64,000 nucleotides of DNA. It comes from Caldora sp965222765 (GTDB lineage: Bacteria > Cyanobacteriota > Cyanobacteriia > Cyanobacteriales > Coleofasciculaceae). Where the stretch lies: assembly GCA_965222765.1 (NCBI GenBank), contig CBDCVG010000032.1, positions 1-64,000 on the forward strand. Direction: 5' to 3'. Below, piece by piece: positions 34,944-43,929 of this stretch. The position numbers were made by a program, and so were the translations under genes. Within the stretch, counting starts at the first letter, position 1, and each line of letters opens with the position of its first letter. Under the pieces are notes generated by a model. It was not told where the DNA came from. It ran no database searches and saw nothing but the letters and a program-made list of their open reading frames with translations.

Positions 34944-35076
34944 TGCGCTTCACTCCATACATGGTCTATGTTCTTCAAGGCTATATCAATCTGACTAATC
35001 CCAAGTTGTACAAAATTTAGATGGTTGGCTAACTCATGATATTGCACCACGCCTAGAGTAGAATACATCCTATAGC

Positions 35077-35169
35077 GCTGGTCAGGAAATTCCTACTCTA
35101 TGGACAACAGCCAATGAACCAGTTCAACCAATGGTTAATTTTTGCTCAGGTTTGAGTCGTGGGTTATAA
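35077..35169 (+). pseudogene. Degenerate duplicate of the WD40 gene 3' end
   Basis: Reads in one frame 'AGQEIPTLWTTANEPVQPMV' then NFCSG and a short tail to TAA. The WD40 protein ends 'TGQEIRTLWTTANEPIQPMV' NFCSG. The nucleotide identity is high (about nine in ten by eye) and continues a little past the original stop. It is a leftover of a second WD40 gene copy. Confidence 0.88.
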
Positions 35170-35222
35170 TTAAAGATCGTAGAGTAATGATAAAGAAGCC
35201 TGGGATATACTTGGAGGTGTGA

Positions 35223-35522
35223 TTGTCGAAATTTCTTTTAAAGGTTCTCTGGTTAGATGAGAACGTAGCACTAGCTGTAGATCAAATAGTGGGTAAAGGC
35301 ACTAGTCCCTTAACCTGTTACTTTTTTTGGCCACGAAATGATGCTTGGCAACAGTTGAAAGATGAGATGGAAGCTAAACACTGGATCAATGAACTAGATC
35401 GTGTTGAGCTACTCAATAAAGCCACTGAAGTGATTAACTATTGGCAAGAGGAAGGTAGGAACCGTCCCATGAATGAAGCTCAGGCAAAGTTCCCGGAAGT
35501 TACTTTTACAGGCTGTGCTTAA
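35223..35522 (+). CDS. 30S ribosomal protein PSRP-3 (Ycf65)
   Basis: A 99-residue protein of the plastid-specific ribosomal protein 3 family shared by cyanobacteria and chloroplasts. It is a small-subunit ribosomal component. Typical sequence: 'MSKFLLKVLWLDENVALAVD', 'GKGTSPLTCYFFWPRNDAW', 'ELLNKATEVINYWQEEG'. The start is TTG at 35223, eight or so bases after GGAGG; no ATG would give the conserved N-terminus. It stands alone, convergent to atpC. Confidence 0.93.
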   Translation: MSKFLLKVLWLDENVALAVDQIVGKGTSPLTCYFFWPRNDAWQQLKDEMEAKHWINELDRVELLNKATEVINYWQEEGRNRPMNEAQAKFPEVTFTGCA

Positions 35523-35618
35523 TCCAGGCACAAGTTAAGCTTCATCCCCTACCTGTTCGCATTAGCGTCTAAAGCAGGATAGAGAATGCAGATAACCTGA
35601 AATATAGCGCTTCACTTG

Positions 35619-35651
35619 AAATCCCTCTCCCTCAAAATGGGAGAGGGATTT
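35619..35651. terminator. Strong hairpin between PSRP-3 and atpC
   Basis: 13-bp perfect stem AAATCCCTCTCCC/GGGAGAGGGATTT, with T-rich sequence on one side. It lies between convergent genes, so it is probably bidirectional. Confidence 0.7.
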
Positions 35652-35690
35652 TGAGGATATGATGAAGGTTTTTGCTGGATATAGCCAGCT

Positions 35691-36101
35691 TCAAACCATA
35701 CCACCAGCAGCTTGAAAACGAGCACGTGCTCTTTTCAGGGCTTGAGTTGCCTGGATTTTCTCCTGACGATCATCACCGCTTTCAGCTTTATCAAAACGAG
35801 CTTGTGCTTCTTCCAAAGCTTTGCCTGCTGCTGCCTTATCAATAGTTTCTCCTCGTTCAGCAGCATTGACGAGAATCGTCACTTCGTCGTCTTCGACTTC
35901 TGCAAATCCACCCATCAGAGCGATTGGTACCCAGTCTTTCCCTGGACGAACTCGCATTACACCGACGTCGAGAGCTGTCAAGAGCGGAGCATGACCAGTT
36001 AAGATACCTAGTTGACCGGTAGTACTAGGCAAGATTACTTCTTCAGCTTCAGAATCCCAGAGGATTTTGTCTGGAGCCACTACACGAATAGTTAAGGTCA
36101 T
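35691..36101 (-). CDS. atpC: ATP synthase F1 epsilon subunit
   Basis: A 136-residue rotor subunit (called atpE in chloroplast-style naming). The N-terminal beta sandwich begins 'MTLTIRVVAPDKILWDSEAE' and contains 'LPSTTGQLGILTGHAPLLTA'. The C-terminal helical hairpin ends in an Ala/Arg-rich segment. It links the rotating shaft and inhibits wasteful ATP hydrolysis. It lies downstream of the beta gene on the same strand, as in other cyanobacteria where beta-epsilon form a separate operon. The 105-bp spacer is filled with repeats. Confidence 0.97.
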   Translation of the reverse strand: MTLTIRVVAPDKILWDSEAEEVILPSTTGQLGILTGHAPLLTALDVGVMRVRPGKDWVPIALMGGFAEVEDDEVTILVNAAERGETIDKAAAGKALEEAQARFDKAESGDDRQEKIQATQALKRARARFQAAGGMV

Positions 36102-36106
36102 TGGTT

Positions 36107-36205
36107 AGTTATTAGTTGTTTGTTGTTTGTTTTTAGTTGTTTGTTTTCACTAGTCATTAATCATTAAGTGACAAAGAACTAATGACTAATGACCAATGAC
36201 TAATG
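36107..36205. repeat. STRR inside the atp beta-epsilon operon
   Basis: TTGTTTG-type units (about 36114-36145) followed by AATGACTAATGACCAATGAC units (36178-36205) fill the whole spacer between the two genes. Confidence 0.85.
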
Positions 36206-36206
36206 A

Positions 36207-37655
36207 CTAACTCTTCATTTTTTCAGCTTTGGCGATCGCTTCGTCAATATTGCCCACTAGGTAGAAAGCTTGCTCTGGCAGCTCGTCTAATTCTCCATTG
36301 AGGATCATTTGGAATCCTTTGATTGTCTCCTCCAAGGGGACATACTTACCAGGAGAACCAGTAAAGACTTCCGCTACAAAGAAAGGCTGGGACAAGAAGC
36401 GCTCAATTCTCCGGGCACGAGCCACCGTCAGTCGGTCATCTTCTGACAATTCATCCAAGCCTAAGATGGCAATAATGTCCTGAAGTTCCTTGTAGCGCTG
36501 TAGAGTTGATTGCACTGCACGAGCGATGGTGTAGTGCTCTTCACCCACAACACTGGCTTGGAGCATAGTAGATGTGGAATCTAGGGGATCAACAGCGGGA
36601 TAAATGCCCTTAGACGCTAAGCCACGAGACAACACCGTTGTACCATCCAAGTGAGCAAAGGTGGTAGCAGGTGCCGGATCAGTCAAGTCATCCGCAGGTA
36701 CATAGACAGCTTGAATGGAGGTAATTGAACCTTCGGTTGTGGAAGTAATCCGCTCTTGCAGTTCACCCATCTCAGTAGCTAGGGTTGGCTGATATCCTAC
36801 AGCAGAAGGCATCCGCCCTAATAGTGCCGATACTTCAGAACCTGCTTGCACAAACCGGAAGATGTTGTCGATAAACAGCAAAACGTCCTGCTTACTGACA
36901 TCCCGGAAGTATTCAGCCATTGTCAAAGCAGCAAGACCAACCCGCATCCTAGCACCTGGTGGCTCATTCATTTGACCATAGACTAGGGCAATCTTAGAAT
37001 CACCAAGATTCTCTTCATTGATTACCCCTGATTCTTTCATTTCGTTGTATAGGTCATTTCCCTCACGGGTACGCTCACCCACACCGCCAAATACGGATAC
37101 TCCACCGTGATTGATAGCAATATTATTGATTAGTTCCATCATGATCACGGTTTTACCCACACCGGCACCGCCGAATAGACCAATTTTACCGCCCCGTCGA
37201 TAGGGAGCCAGCAAGTCTAACACCTTGATACCTGTTTCAAAAACAGAGGGACTAGTTTCCAATTCAGTTAGTTTGGGAGCAGAGCGGTGAATTGGGAACT
37301 TTTCTTCTGTGTTAACTGGTCCGAGATTATCAACGGTTTCGCCTAACACGTTGAAAATTCGTCCTAAGGTCGCTGGACCAACAGGTACGCGGATGGGAGC
37401 ACCAGTATCAATAACTTCCATACTCCTGACTAGACCATCTGTACCACTCATGGCAACAGATCTTACTTTGTTGTCACCTAGTAGTTGTTGCACTTCGCAG
37501 GTGACGGAGACATCCTCTCCTAAATCATTCTTACCTTCAATTTTCAAGGCATTGTAAATCTGTGGCATTTTGCCGCTGGGAAACTCAGCATCGACAACTG
37601 GGCCGATGATTTGAGTAATAACGCCAGTGTTTGTCTTTTCTGTGGTGCTGACCAT
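36207..37655 (-). CDS. atpD: ATP synthase F1 beta subunit
   Basis: A 482-residue catalytic subunit of F1Fo ATP synthase (atpB in chloroplast-style naming). The Walker A is 'GLFGGAGVGKTVIMMELINN', the catalytic glutamate is in 'GGVGERTREGNDLY', Walker B is 'DVLLFIDNIFRFVQAGSEVS', and 'LGRMPSAVGYQPTLATEMG' follows. It ends in the helical bundle bearing 'LSEDDRLTVARARRIERFLS' (DELSEDD). Everything is canonical. The ATG at 37655 opens about 300 bp downstream of the divergent AAA-like gene. Confidence 0.98.
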   Translation of the reverse strand: MVSTTEKTNTGVITQIIGPVVDAEFPSGKMPQIYNALKIEGKNDLGEDVSVTCEVQQLLGDNKVRSVAMSGTDGLVRSMEVIDTGAPIRVPVGPATLGRIFNVLGETVDNLGPVNTEEKFPIHRSAPKLTELETSPSVFETGIKVLDLLAPYRRGGKIGLFGGAGVGKTVIMMELINNIAINHGGVSVFGGVGERTREGNDLYNEMKESGVINEENLGDSKIALVYGQMNEPPGARMRVGLAALTMAEYFRDVSKQDVLLFIDNIFRFVQAGSEVSALLGRMPSAVGYQPTLATEMGELQERITSTTEGSITSIQAVYVPADDLTDPAPATTFAHLDGTTVLSRGLASKGIYPAVDPLDSTSTMLQASVVGEEHYTIARAVQSTLQRYKELQDIIAILGLDELSEDDRLTVARARRIERFLSQPFFVAEVFTGSPGKYVPLEETIKGFQMILNGELDELPEQAFYLVGNIDEAIAKAEKMKS

Positions 37656-37965
37656 GCTCGCGCCTGTAAGTTTGATAAGAGTGGTTTTTACCGATAAAGT
37701 TGAACGGTAGGTTTGGTATTAAATCTTAACAATACCGTTTTATAGCTTATCACCCATGGGGATCGCGGTGTTAGGTTTATTTTATCTGGTTGGCTACGGA
37801 TTGAGAGATGGGAGATCAGGAAACGCTAACCTACATTGAGTACATCAAATTGTAGTATGCTAAGTAACACGCAAATCTTGGGTAACTTGGTGAATTGTTT
37901 ACGTATAAATACTTAATCTTTAATGTTAGCGTTTTTAGAGCGGCAAAAATAAGCGTGTAATCTCT
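37656..37965. promoter_or_regulatory. Divergent intergenic region atp beta/AAA-like gene
   Basis: 310 bp with no ORF. It must hold the atp beta-epsilon promoter (minus) and the promoter of the AAA-like gene (plus). I see no sequence I can firmly assign. Confidence 0.4.
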
Positions 37966-39315
37966 ATGAACCTCGATTATCTGCTTGAGACTATTGACTC
38001 TCAGCTAATTGAGAGCAAAAATCGTCCCCTTAATTCTGCAGAAATTATCATTTTGCGTGGCATTTGGCAGTATAAAACTTATAACCAAATAGCGATCGAG
38101 GCAGGCTATAGTCCCGGCTACTTTACCAATGTCGTTGCTCCAGATTTGTTTGGACGACTTTCAGACGTTATTGGTGAGCACATAACTAAGAAAAACTGTC
38201 GGGTACTGCTGGAGTCTTATGTCACAACCCAAATAACCTCAGAGACAAAACCCCTGAAGCAAGAACAGTTGGAAAATTTTGCCCAAGCTCAGGATACCTC
38301 ACCTTGTTACCCTAGTGGCTCAGTCCCTCTAGACTCTCCTTTTTATCTGAAACGTTCCTCCTTTGAAGAGCAAGTTTATCGAGAAATCCAGAAACCCGGA
38401 GCGCTCATTAGGGTTAAAGCTCCCAGAGAAATGGGTAAAACCTCCCTACTACTGAGAGTTCTTGACTATGCCAATCGCCTAGGCTACCACACCATCAGTT
38501 TAAACCTAGAACAAGTTGATCAGGCGATTTTGAGTGACTCGAATCAATTTTTGCGCTGGCTGTGTGCCAACATTGCTCGCCAACTTCAGCGTAAATCGAG
38601 GCTAGATGAGTATTGGGATGAAGACCTCGGAAGTAAAATTAGTTGCACCCTCTACTTCCAAGACTATTTGCTCGAATCAATTAATACTCCCCTAATCTTG
38701 GCATTGGATGAGGTGAACCTAATTTTAAAGCATCCTCAAGTAGCGAAGGATTTTTTACCTCTGTTGCGTTCTTGGTACGAAGAAGCGAAAAGATTGGCTA
38801 TTTGGCAAAAACTTCGCCTGCTTGTGGTTCACTCGACGGAAATTTATATTCCTCTCAAACTGAATCAGTCTCCTTTCAATGTGGGATTGCCAATTCAATT
38901 AGAGCACTTTACCCACGAAGAGGTAGAGCAGTTGGCAACATGCTACGGACTTAACTGGGGAGATGGGGAAGAAATCAGAAAATTAATGGCAATGGTTGGG
39001 GGACATCCAGCACTGGTACACTTAGCACTCTATCATCTTAGTAGAGGGGAGATAAGTCTATCGCAACTGCTAGAAGCTGCTCCCATTACTAGGGAAATTT
39101 ATCGTAATCACTTACAACGTCATTGGGCAAGCTTGGAACAACAGCCCGAATTAGCACAAGCTTTGGATACTGTTGTCAATGCCACTGAACCTGTTGTCTT
39201 AGATCCAATTTTAACTCACAAGTTGAGTAGTATGGGATTGATTAAAGTTTCAGGCGATCGCGCGATTGTGAGTTGTGACTTGTATCGGCAGTTTTTCACC
39301 AAAAACGGAAAGTAA
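37966..39315 (+). CDS. AAA-like ATPase with N-terminal helix-turn-helix
   Basis: A 449-residue protein. The N-terminus (about 20-75) is an HTH-like module ('TYNQIAIEAGYSPGYFTNVV') of the kind found on cyanobacterial vWA-MoxR-associated and WD40/AAA proteins. After a linker comes an AAA-like P-loop domain. Its Walker A is 'RVKAPREMGKTSLLLRVLDY', Walker B is 'TPLILALDEVNLI', and a sensor-like region plus lid follow ('GGHPALVHLALYHLSRGEIS'). In this family such domains act in conflict or signalling systems; no effector gene is adjacent. Function is unknown. Confidence 0.82.
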   Translation: MNLDYLLETIDSQLIESKNRPLNSAEIIILRGIWQYKTYNQIAIEAGYSPGYFTNVVAPDLFGRLSDVIGEHITKKNCRVLLESYVTTQITSETKPLKQEQLENFAQAQDTSPCYPSGSVPLDSPFYLKRSSFEEQVYREIQKPGALIRVKAPREMGKTSLLLRVLDYANRLGYHTISLNLEQVDQAILSDSNQFLRWLCANIARQLQRKSRLDEYWDEDLGSKISCTLYFQDYLLESINTPLILALDEVNLILKHPQVAKDFLPLLRSWYEEAKRLAIWQKLRLLVVHSTEIYIPLKLNQSPFNVGLPIQLEHFTHEEVEQLATCYGLNWGDGEEIRKLMAMVGGHPALVHLALYHLSRGEISLSQLLEAAPITREIYRNHLQRHWASLEQQPELAQALDTVVNATEPVVLDPILTHKLSSMGLIKVSGDRAIVSCDLYRQFFTKNGK

Positions 39316-39813
39316 GGTATAGCTAAACGTTCTTCAATTACCAGCTCCTGTGATTAACTACCTTTTTATATTAGCTTTGCTTTGAGTCGGTTGATCTCAT
39401 AAAACTCATATCAAAGCTCATAAAAAATCTCATATAAAAAACTATAAGTTGCCTGCAAAGTCATATTTTGGAAACAAGAGGCGAGCAAAAAAGCGATCGC
39501 ATTCTTCAATAACAGAAAGATGCAATTGCTTAGTTTCACTTTGGGACTCTAGTGGCGCGACACGCCTAAAACTGTAGGTTGGGTGGAACGAAGTGAAACC
39601 CAACGAAATCATCTCCATTGTTGGGTTACGCTATTGCTTCACCCAACCTACTTATTCCACCATTTTAGGTGTGTCGCGCCACTATAATTTAATCCTAGGA
39701 TATCAAATTTCACAAAGTTAATTTATTCCACAAATCTTCATATAACTGCATGGTTTTAGCTCTGCACAGTATAGAGATCGCTAGAATCAAATTAGTAATG
39801 AAAAAAAAAAATT
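39316..39813. other. Intergenic region upstream of ppsA
   Basis: About 500 bp. It contains a MITE-like element at 39550-39684, a HIP1 site near 39494 and an 11-A tract shortly before the ppsA start. There is no gene. Confidence 0.6.
39550..39684. mobile_element. MITE-like element with 22-bp inverted ends
   Basis: Left end TAGTGGCGCGACACGCCTAA and right end TTAGGTGTGTCGCGCCACTA are inverted repeats with one mismatch. The interior is the GTAGGTTGGGTGGAACGAAG palindrome type (hairpin with GCTTCACCCAACCTAC). It is about 135 bp with no ORF. A partial relative is at 55184-55288. Confidence 0.75.
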
Positions 39814-42252
39814 ATGGTTACATCAATACAAGAAAAGGTTACCCCGATTAGTAAAACTCAATCCTTTATCCTCTGGTTTGATGAAGTCGGAATTGCAGAT
39901 ATAGCTGTGGTTGGAGGGAAGAATGCTTCTCTTGGTGAAATGATTCAACAACTACAGCCAAAGGGGGTAAATGTTCCCACTGGCTTTGCCATCACCGCCT
40001 ATGCCTATCGCTACTACATCCAGAAAGCAGGCTTAGAAGCTAAGTTACGTCAACTGTTTGCTGACTTAAACGTAGATGATCTCAGCAATCTTCAGCAGCA
40101 TGGCAAACAAGCTAGAAGATTAATCCTTAGTATAAATTTTCCCCCAGAACTCGAAGCCGCAATTCAAAAAGCTTACGATAGATTATGCGATCGCTATGGA
40201 GAAGGTACAGATGTGGCGGTTCGCTCTTCTGCTACAGCTGAAGATCTCCCAGATGCCAGCTTTGCGGGTCAGCAGGAAACCTATTTAAATGTAAATAGTT
40301 ACAAGGGGGTATTAGAATTTTGCCATAAATGTTTTGCCTCCCTCTTTACAGATCGTGCCATCTCCTACCGCCAGCGTAATGGTTTTGATCACTTCGATGT
40401 AGCTCTTTCTGTTGGCGTCCAGAAAATGGTGCGCTCTGATTTAGCTTGCTCTGGAGTGATGTTCTCCATCGATCCAGAAACTGGGTTTAAGAATGCTGCC
40501 TTGATTACCGCAGCTTATGGTTTAGGAGAAAATGTTGTCCAGGGAGCCGTTAACCCGGATGAATACCTAGTATTCAAGCCAACTCTCAAAGCAGGGTTCA
40601 GTACAATTCTGGAAAAACGCTTGGGAACCAAAGAAATCGAAATGATTTACGATGAAGGAGGTTCTAGGTTGACAAGAAATGTCAAGGTAGCTCCTTCTGA
40701 ACGCAGTAAATTCTGTCTCACCGATGAGGAGATTCTCCAACTCGCACGTTGGACTGTGGAGATTGAAGAGCACTATTCCCAAGTGCGTAACACTTATACC
40801 CCAATGGATATTGAATGGGCAAAAGACGGTATTACCGGTGAACTATTTATTGTCCAGGCACGTCCAGAAACAGTGCAATCCCAAAAATCTGCCCACGTAC
40901 TTGAAAGTTACCAACTCCAAGAGCATAGCAAAGTTCTGGTCACTGGTCGCAGTGTGGGTGCAGCTATTGGTCAAGGCAAAGCTCATGTAATTATGGATGC
41001 AGGTAAAATTCATCTGTTCCAACCAGGTGAAGTTTTAGTCACCAATCGAACTGATCCTGATTGGGAACCGATCATGAAGAAAGCTAGTGCAATTGTGACT
41101 AATCAGGGAGGGCGCACTTGTCATGCAGCCATTATTGCTCGGGAGATGGGAATTCCTGCAATTGTTGGTTGTGGTAATGCCACAGAGGTGTTGCAAACTG
41201 ATCAAGAAGTGACTATTTCTTGTGCAGAAGGGGACGAAGGACGAGTTTACCAAGGTTTACTGCCTTTTGAGGTGCAAAAGACAACTTTGGAAAATTTGCC
41301 GAGCACTCGTACCCAAATCTTGATGAATGTAGGCAACCCAGAGCAAGCTTTTAGCTTGGCAGCTATCCCTTGTGATGGCGTAGGTTTAGCGCGGTTGGAG
41401 TTCATCATTGCTAATAATATTGAAGTCCACCCCCTAGCCTTAATCCACTTTGAACAGCTAGAAGATGAAGCTGTAAAAGCACAAATTGCCGAGAAAACCA
41501 AACTTTATCAGGATAAGCCTCAGTTCTTTGTCGATAAACTGGCTCGTGGGATTGCCATGATTGCTGCTGCTTTTTATCCCAAACCTGTGATTGTGCGGAT
41601 GTCTGATTTCAAGAGCAATGAGTATGCCAATCTTTTGGGGGGTAAGCAGTTTGAGCCGAAGGAAGAAAACCCGATGCTAGGTTGGCGGGGAGCCTCTCGT
41701 TATTGTGATCCGAAGTATCGAGATGCTTTTGCTTTGGAATGTCAGGCAATCAAGCGGGTAAGGGATAAAAAGGGTCTAACTAATGTTATCCCGATGATTC
41801 CCTTTTGTCGTACTCCCGAGGAAGGGCGTCAAGTGTTAGCCCAAATGGGAAAATATGGACTAGAGAAGGGTGTCAACGGTTTGCAGGTTTATGTAATGTG
41901 TGAACTACCTAGTAATGTTATTGAAGCAGATGAGTTTGCAGAGGTATTTGACGGCTTCTCGATTGGTTCTAACGACTTAACTCAACTCACTCTTGGTTTA
42001 GACAGGGATTCAGCTTTAGTTGCACACATCTTTGATGAGCGCAATAAGGGTGTCAAGCGCATGGTGAAAATGGCGATCGCTACGGCTAAAGAAAAGGGGC
42101 GTAAAATTGGTATTTGTGGTCAGGCTCCTAGTGACTATCCTGAGTTTGCCAAGTTTTTGGTAGAGTTAGGAATCGATTCGATGAGTCTCAACCCTGATTC
42201 AGTACTCAAGACGCTGTTGATGGTGGCTAAAGTTGAAGGTGTGAATAGCTAG
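39814..42252 (+). CDS. ppsA: Phosphoenolpyruvate synthase
   Basis: An 812-residue enzyme that converts pyruvate, ATP and water to PEP, AMP and phosphate. The N-terminal ATP-grasp-type domain carries 'VVGGKNASLGEMIQQL' and 'AVRSSATAEDLPDASFAGQQ'. The swivelling domain has the phosphohistidine motif 'GGRTCHAAIIAREMGIPAIV'. The C-terminal PEP/pyruvate barrel ends with 'GFSIGSNDLTQLTLGLDRDS' and 'KIGICGQAPSDYPEF' (catalytic Cys). The length is normal. ATG 39814 follows an A-rich tract. It is a stand-alone gene in gluconeogenesis or carbon storage turnover. Confidence 0.97.
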   Translation: MVTSIQEKVTPISKTQSFILWFDEVGIADIAVVGGKNASLGEMIQQLQPKGVNVPTGFAITAYAYRYYIQKAGLEAKLRQLFADLNVDDLSNLQQHGKQARRLILSINFPPELEAAIQKAYDRLCDRYGEGTDVAVRSSATAEDLPDASFAGQQETYLNVNSYKGVLEFCHKCFASLFTDRAISYRQRNGFDHFDVALSVGVQKMVRSDLACSGVMFSIDPETGFKNAALITAAYGLGENVVQGAVNPDEYLVFKPTLKAGFSTILEKRLGTKEIEMIYDEGGSRLTRNVKVAPSERSKFCLTDEEILQLARWTVEIEEHYSQVRNTYTPMDIEWAKDGITGELFIVQARPETVQSQKSAHVLESYQLQEHSKVLVTGRSVGAAIGQGKAHVIMDAGKIHLFQPGEVLVTNRTDPDWEPIMKKASAIVTNQGGRTCHAAIIAREMGIPAIVGCGNATEVLQTDQEVTISCAEGDEGRVYQGLLPFEVQKTTLENLPSTRTQILMNVGNPEQAFSLAAIPCDGVGLARLEFIIANNIEVHPLALIHFEQLEDEAVKAQIAEKTKLYQDKPQFFVDKLARGIAMIAAAFYPKPVIVRMSDFKSNEYANLLGGKQFEPKEENPMLGWRGASRYCDPKYRDAFALECQAIKRVRDKKGLTNVIPMIPFCRTPEEGRQVLAQMGKYGLEKGVNGLQVYVMCELPSNVIEADEFAEVFDGFSIGSNDLTQLTLGLDRDSALVAHIFDERNKGVKRMVKMAIATAKEKGRKIGICGQAPSDYPEFAKFLVELGIDSMSLNPDSVLKTLLMVAKVEGVNS

Positions 42253-43077
42253 ATTAGCTTTGAGCGCTCATCTTTTGGGAGTTCAATGGGTTGCAAAGCT
42301 TTATTCAGAAAGCTTTTGAGCTGCTTGTTACCCCCGTCAGAGCTTTGTCGGGGGTATGTCACTTTAAAGATTGTGTAAATTTTGGGCTATTACCGAAGAA
42401 TTCATAACCCTTTCTGAGCTAAGTTGCTGTAACTTTAAGAGAGAAAGATAAAAAAGATATTAAACCCGGAATTAACATGAAAAATATTTGATTACTGCGA
42501 GTAATAACAATATATTGATTACTCCGAGTGCAATAACTAGGCATTTTTATGTTTATTGGAGCGTGACTGAAGAATATCAAATCCAGTTGACTAATGTACT
42601 TTATGCTGAGTGAGCTGGGGAAAAAGATTTTGATGAAGAACTATTTGTATGGGCAACTATCATAATTTTACATAAACGAGTTGAGAAAGCTTGAAAAGCT
42701 TACTGTACAATCTTTCTTGCCTTTTGACTTTTGACTAATTTTTAATTGTCAAATACTAAGGATTGTTACTTCTTAATTTTTCTTTACTTCATCAAATGGT
42801 GATTTAATTGACAATTTATTTTCCAGATGTCAAGATTGAGCAGACATCATCTAACCAAGTTAATAGAACAATGTCTATAGTTGTTATTCACCTGAGAAAC
42901 ACTGAGGTGCTAATTGAGTTGAATAGAATTAGAAAAAGATTGAATTAAATTGATTTATTTTTCTTTAATTTAGTCGTAAAAAAATTCATCAATAGGTCAA
43001 ATATCGAGAAATAAAGTAGTTTTAATACTGCTTATATCGATATTTGGACTAATGTTAAGCAGCTCAGGAGTAAATCT
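42253..43077. other. Long AT-rich gap between ppsA and rfbF
   Basis: 825 bp, AT-rich, with no convincing ORF, tRNA or riboswitch. The one clear structure is a CCCCCG...CGGGGG hairpin at 42331-42354. The tail carries the AGGAG ribosome binding site for rfbF. It marks the boundary before the polysaccharide cluster. Confidence 0.55.
42331..42362 (+). other. Orphan IS200/IS605-like right-end hairpin (or ppsA terminator)
   Basis: CCCCCGTCAGAGCTTTGTCG then GGGGTATGTCAC. The trailing TATGTCAC equals the right end of the tnpB remnant at 12678, although no tnpB is nearby. It could be a solo end or a transcription terminator 80 bp after ppsA. Confidence 0.5.
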
Positions 43078-43929
43078 TTGAAAGTAGGAATTCTAGCTGG
43101 AGGTCTCGGTACTCGCCTCGCTGAAGAAACCGAGACTAAACCCAAGCCAATGGTAGAAATTGGTGGGAAACCAATTATGTGGCACATTATGATGCACTAT
43201 TCCCACTACAATTTCAATAATTTTGTCATCGCCCTCGGCTATAAAGCCGAGGTCATCAAAAAGTACATGGTTGACTACTGTTCCCTCAACAGTAATCTTA
43301 CTGTGAGCTTACGCAACGGTGAAATCAAAAGGCATGGCGGTTACCAACCAGATTGGACTGTTGATTTAATCGACACCGGTATTAGTACTAATACTGGAGG
43401 TCGTATTAAACGTTTAGCTCCCTACATGGGCAATGAAACATTTATGCTGACTTGGGGAGATGGAGTTTCTGATATCAATTTGCAAGAACTCCTTGACTTC
43501 CATCGTTCCCATGGCAAATTAGCCACTTTAACGGCAGTACGCCCACCAGCTCGTTTTGGTCACTTAGACCTCAAGGAGAATCAAATTAGCGAATTCTCAG
43601 AAAAACCCCAGACTAGAGAAGGCTGGATCAACGGTGCCTTTTTCGTTCTTGAACCGGAAATATTTGATTACATCGAAGGGGATGATACTCAGTGGGAAAA
43701 AGCCCCCCTAGAGAATCTAGCCAAAGATGGTCAACTAATGGCTTATAAACATAACTCGTATTGGCAATGTATGGACACATTGCGAGATAAGCGACGGTTA
43801 GAAGATCTCTGGAACAGTGGTAATGCGCCTTGGAAAACTTGGGAGGAAAAAGATGCGAGTATTAGTGACGGGTCACAAGGGTTACATCGGGACGGTGCTA
43901 GTGCCTATGCTAGTAGCTCAAGGGCATGA
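43078..43929 (+). CDS. rfbF: Glucose-1-phosphate cytidylyltransferase
   Basis: Makes CDP-glucose from CTP and glucose 1-phosphate, the first step to CDP-dideoxy or branched sugars. The nucleotidyltransferase signature 'MKVGILAGGLGTRLAEETE' is at the N-terminus. 'KPKPMVEIGGKPIMWHIM', 'TWGDGVSDINLQELLDFH' and 'WQCMDTLRDKRRLEDLW' follow. The start is TTG at 43078 after AGGAG. The family usually ends near 'GNAPWKTWE'; here about 26 extra residues read through the first 77 bases of the next gene, so an ancestral stop has probably been lost. It heads a sugar cluster. Confidence 0.93.
   Translation: MKVGILAGGLGTRLAEETETKPKPMVEIGGKPIMWHIMMHYSHYNFNNFVIALGYKAEVIKKYMVDYCSLNSNLTVSLRNGEIKRHGGYQPDWTVDLIDTGISTNTGGRIKRLAPYMGNETFMLTWGDGVSDINLQELLDFHRSHGKLATLTAVRPPARFGHLDLKENQISEFSEKPQTREGWINGAFFVLEPEIFDYIEGDDTQWEKAPLENLAKDGQLMAYKHNSYWQCMDTLRDKRRLEDLWNSGNAPWKTWEEKDASISDGSQGLHRDGASAYASSSRA

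Noticed and set aside
42363..43060. Possible tRNA or riboswitch upstream of rfbF
   Set aside because: I found no cloverleaf, no conserved riboswitch core and no ORF; the region is simply AT-rich.
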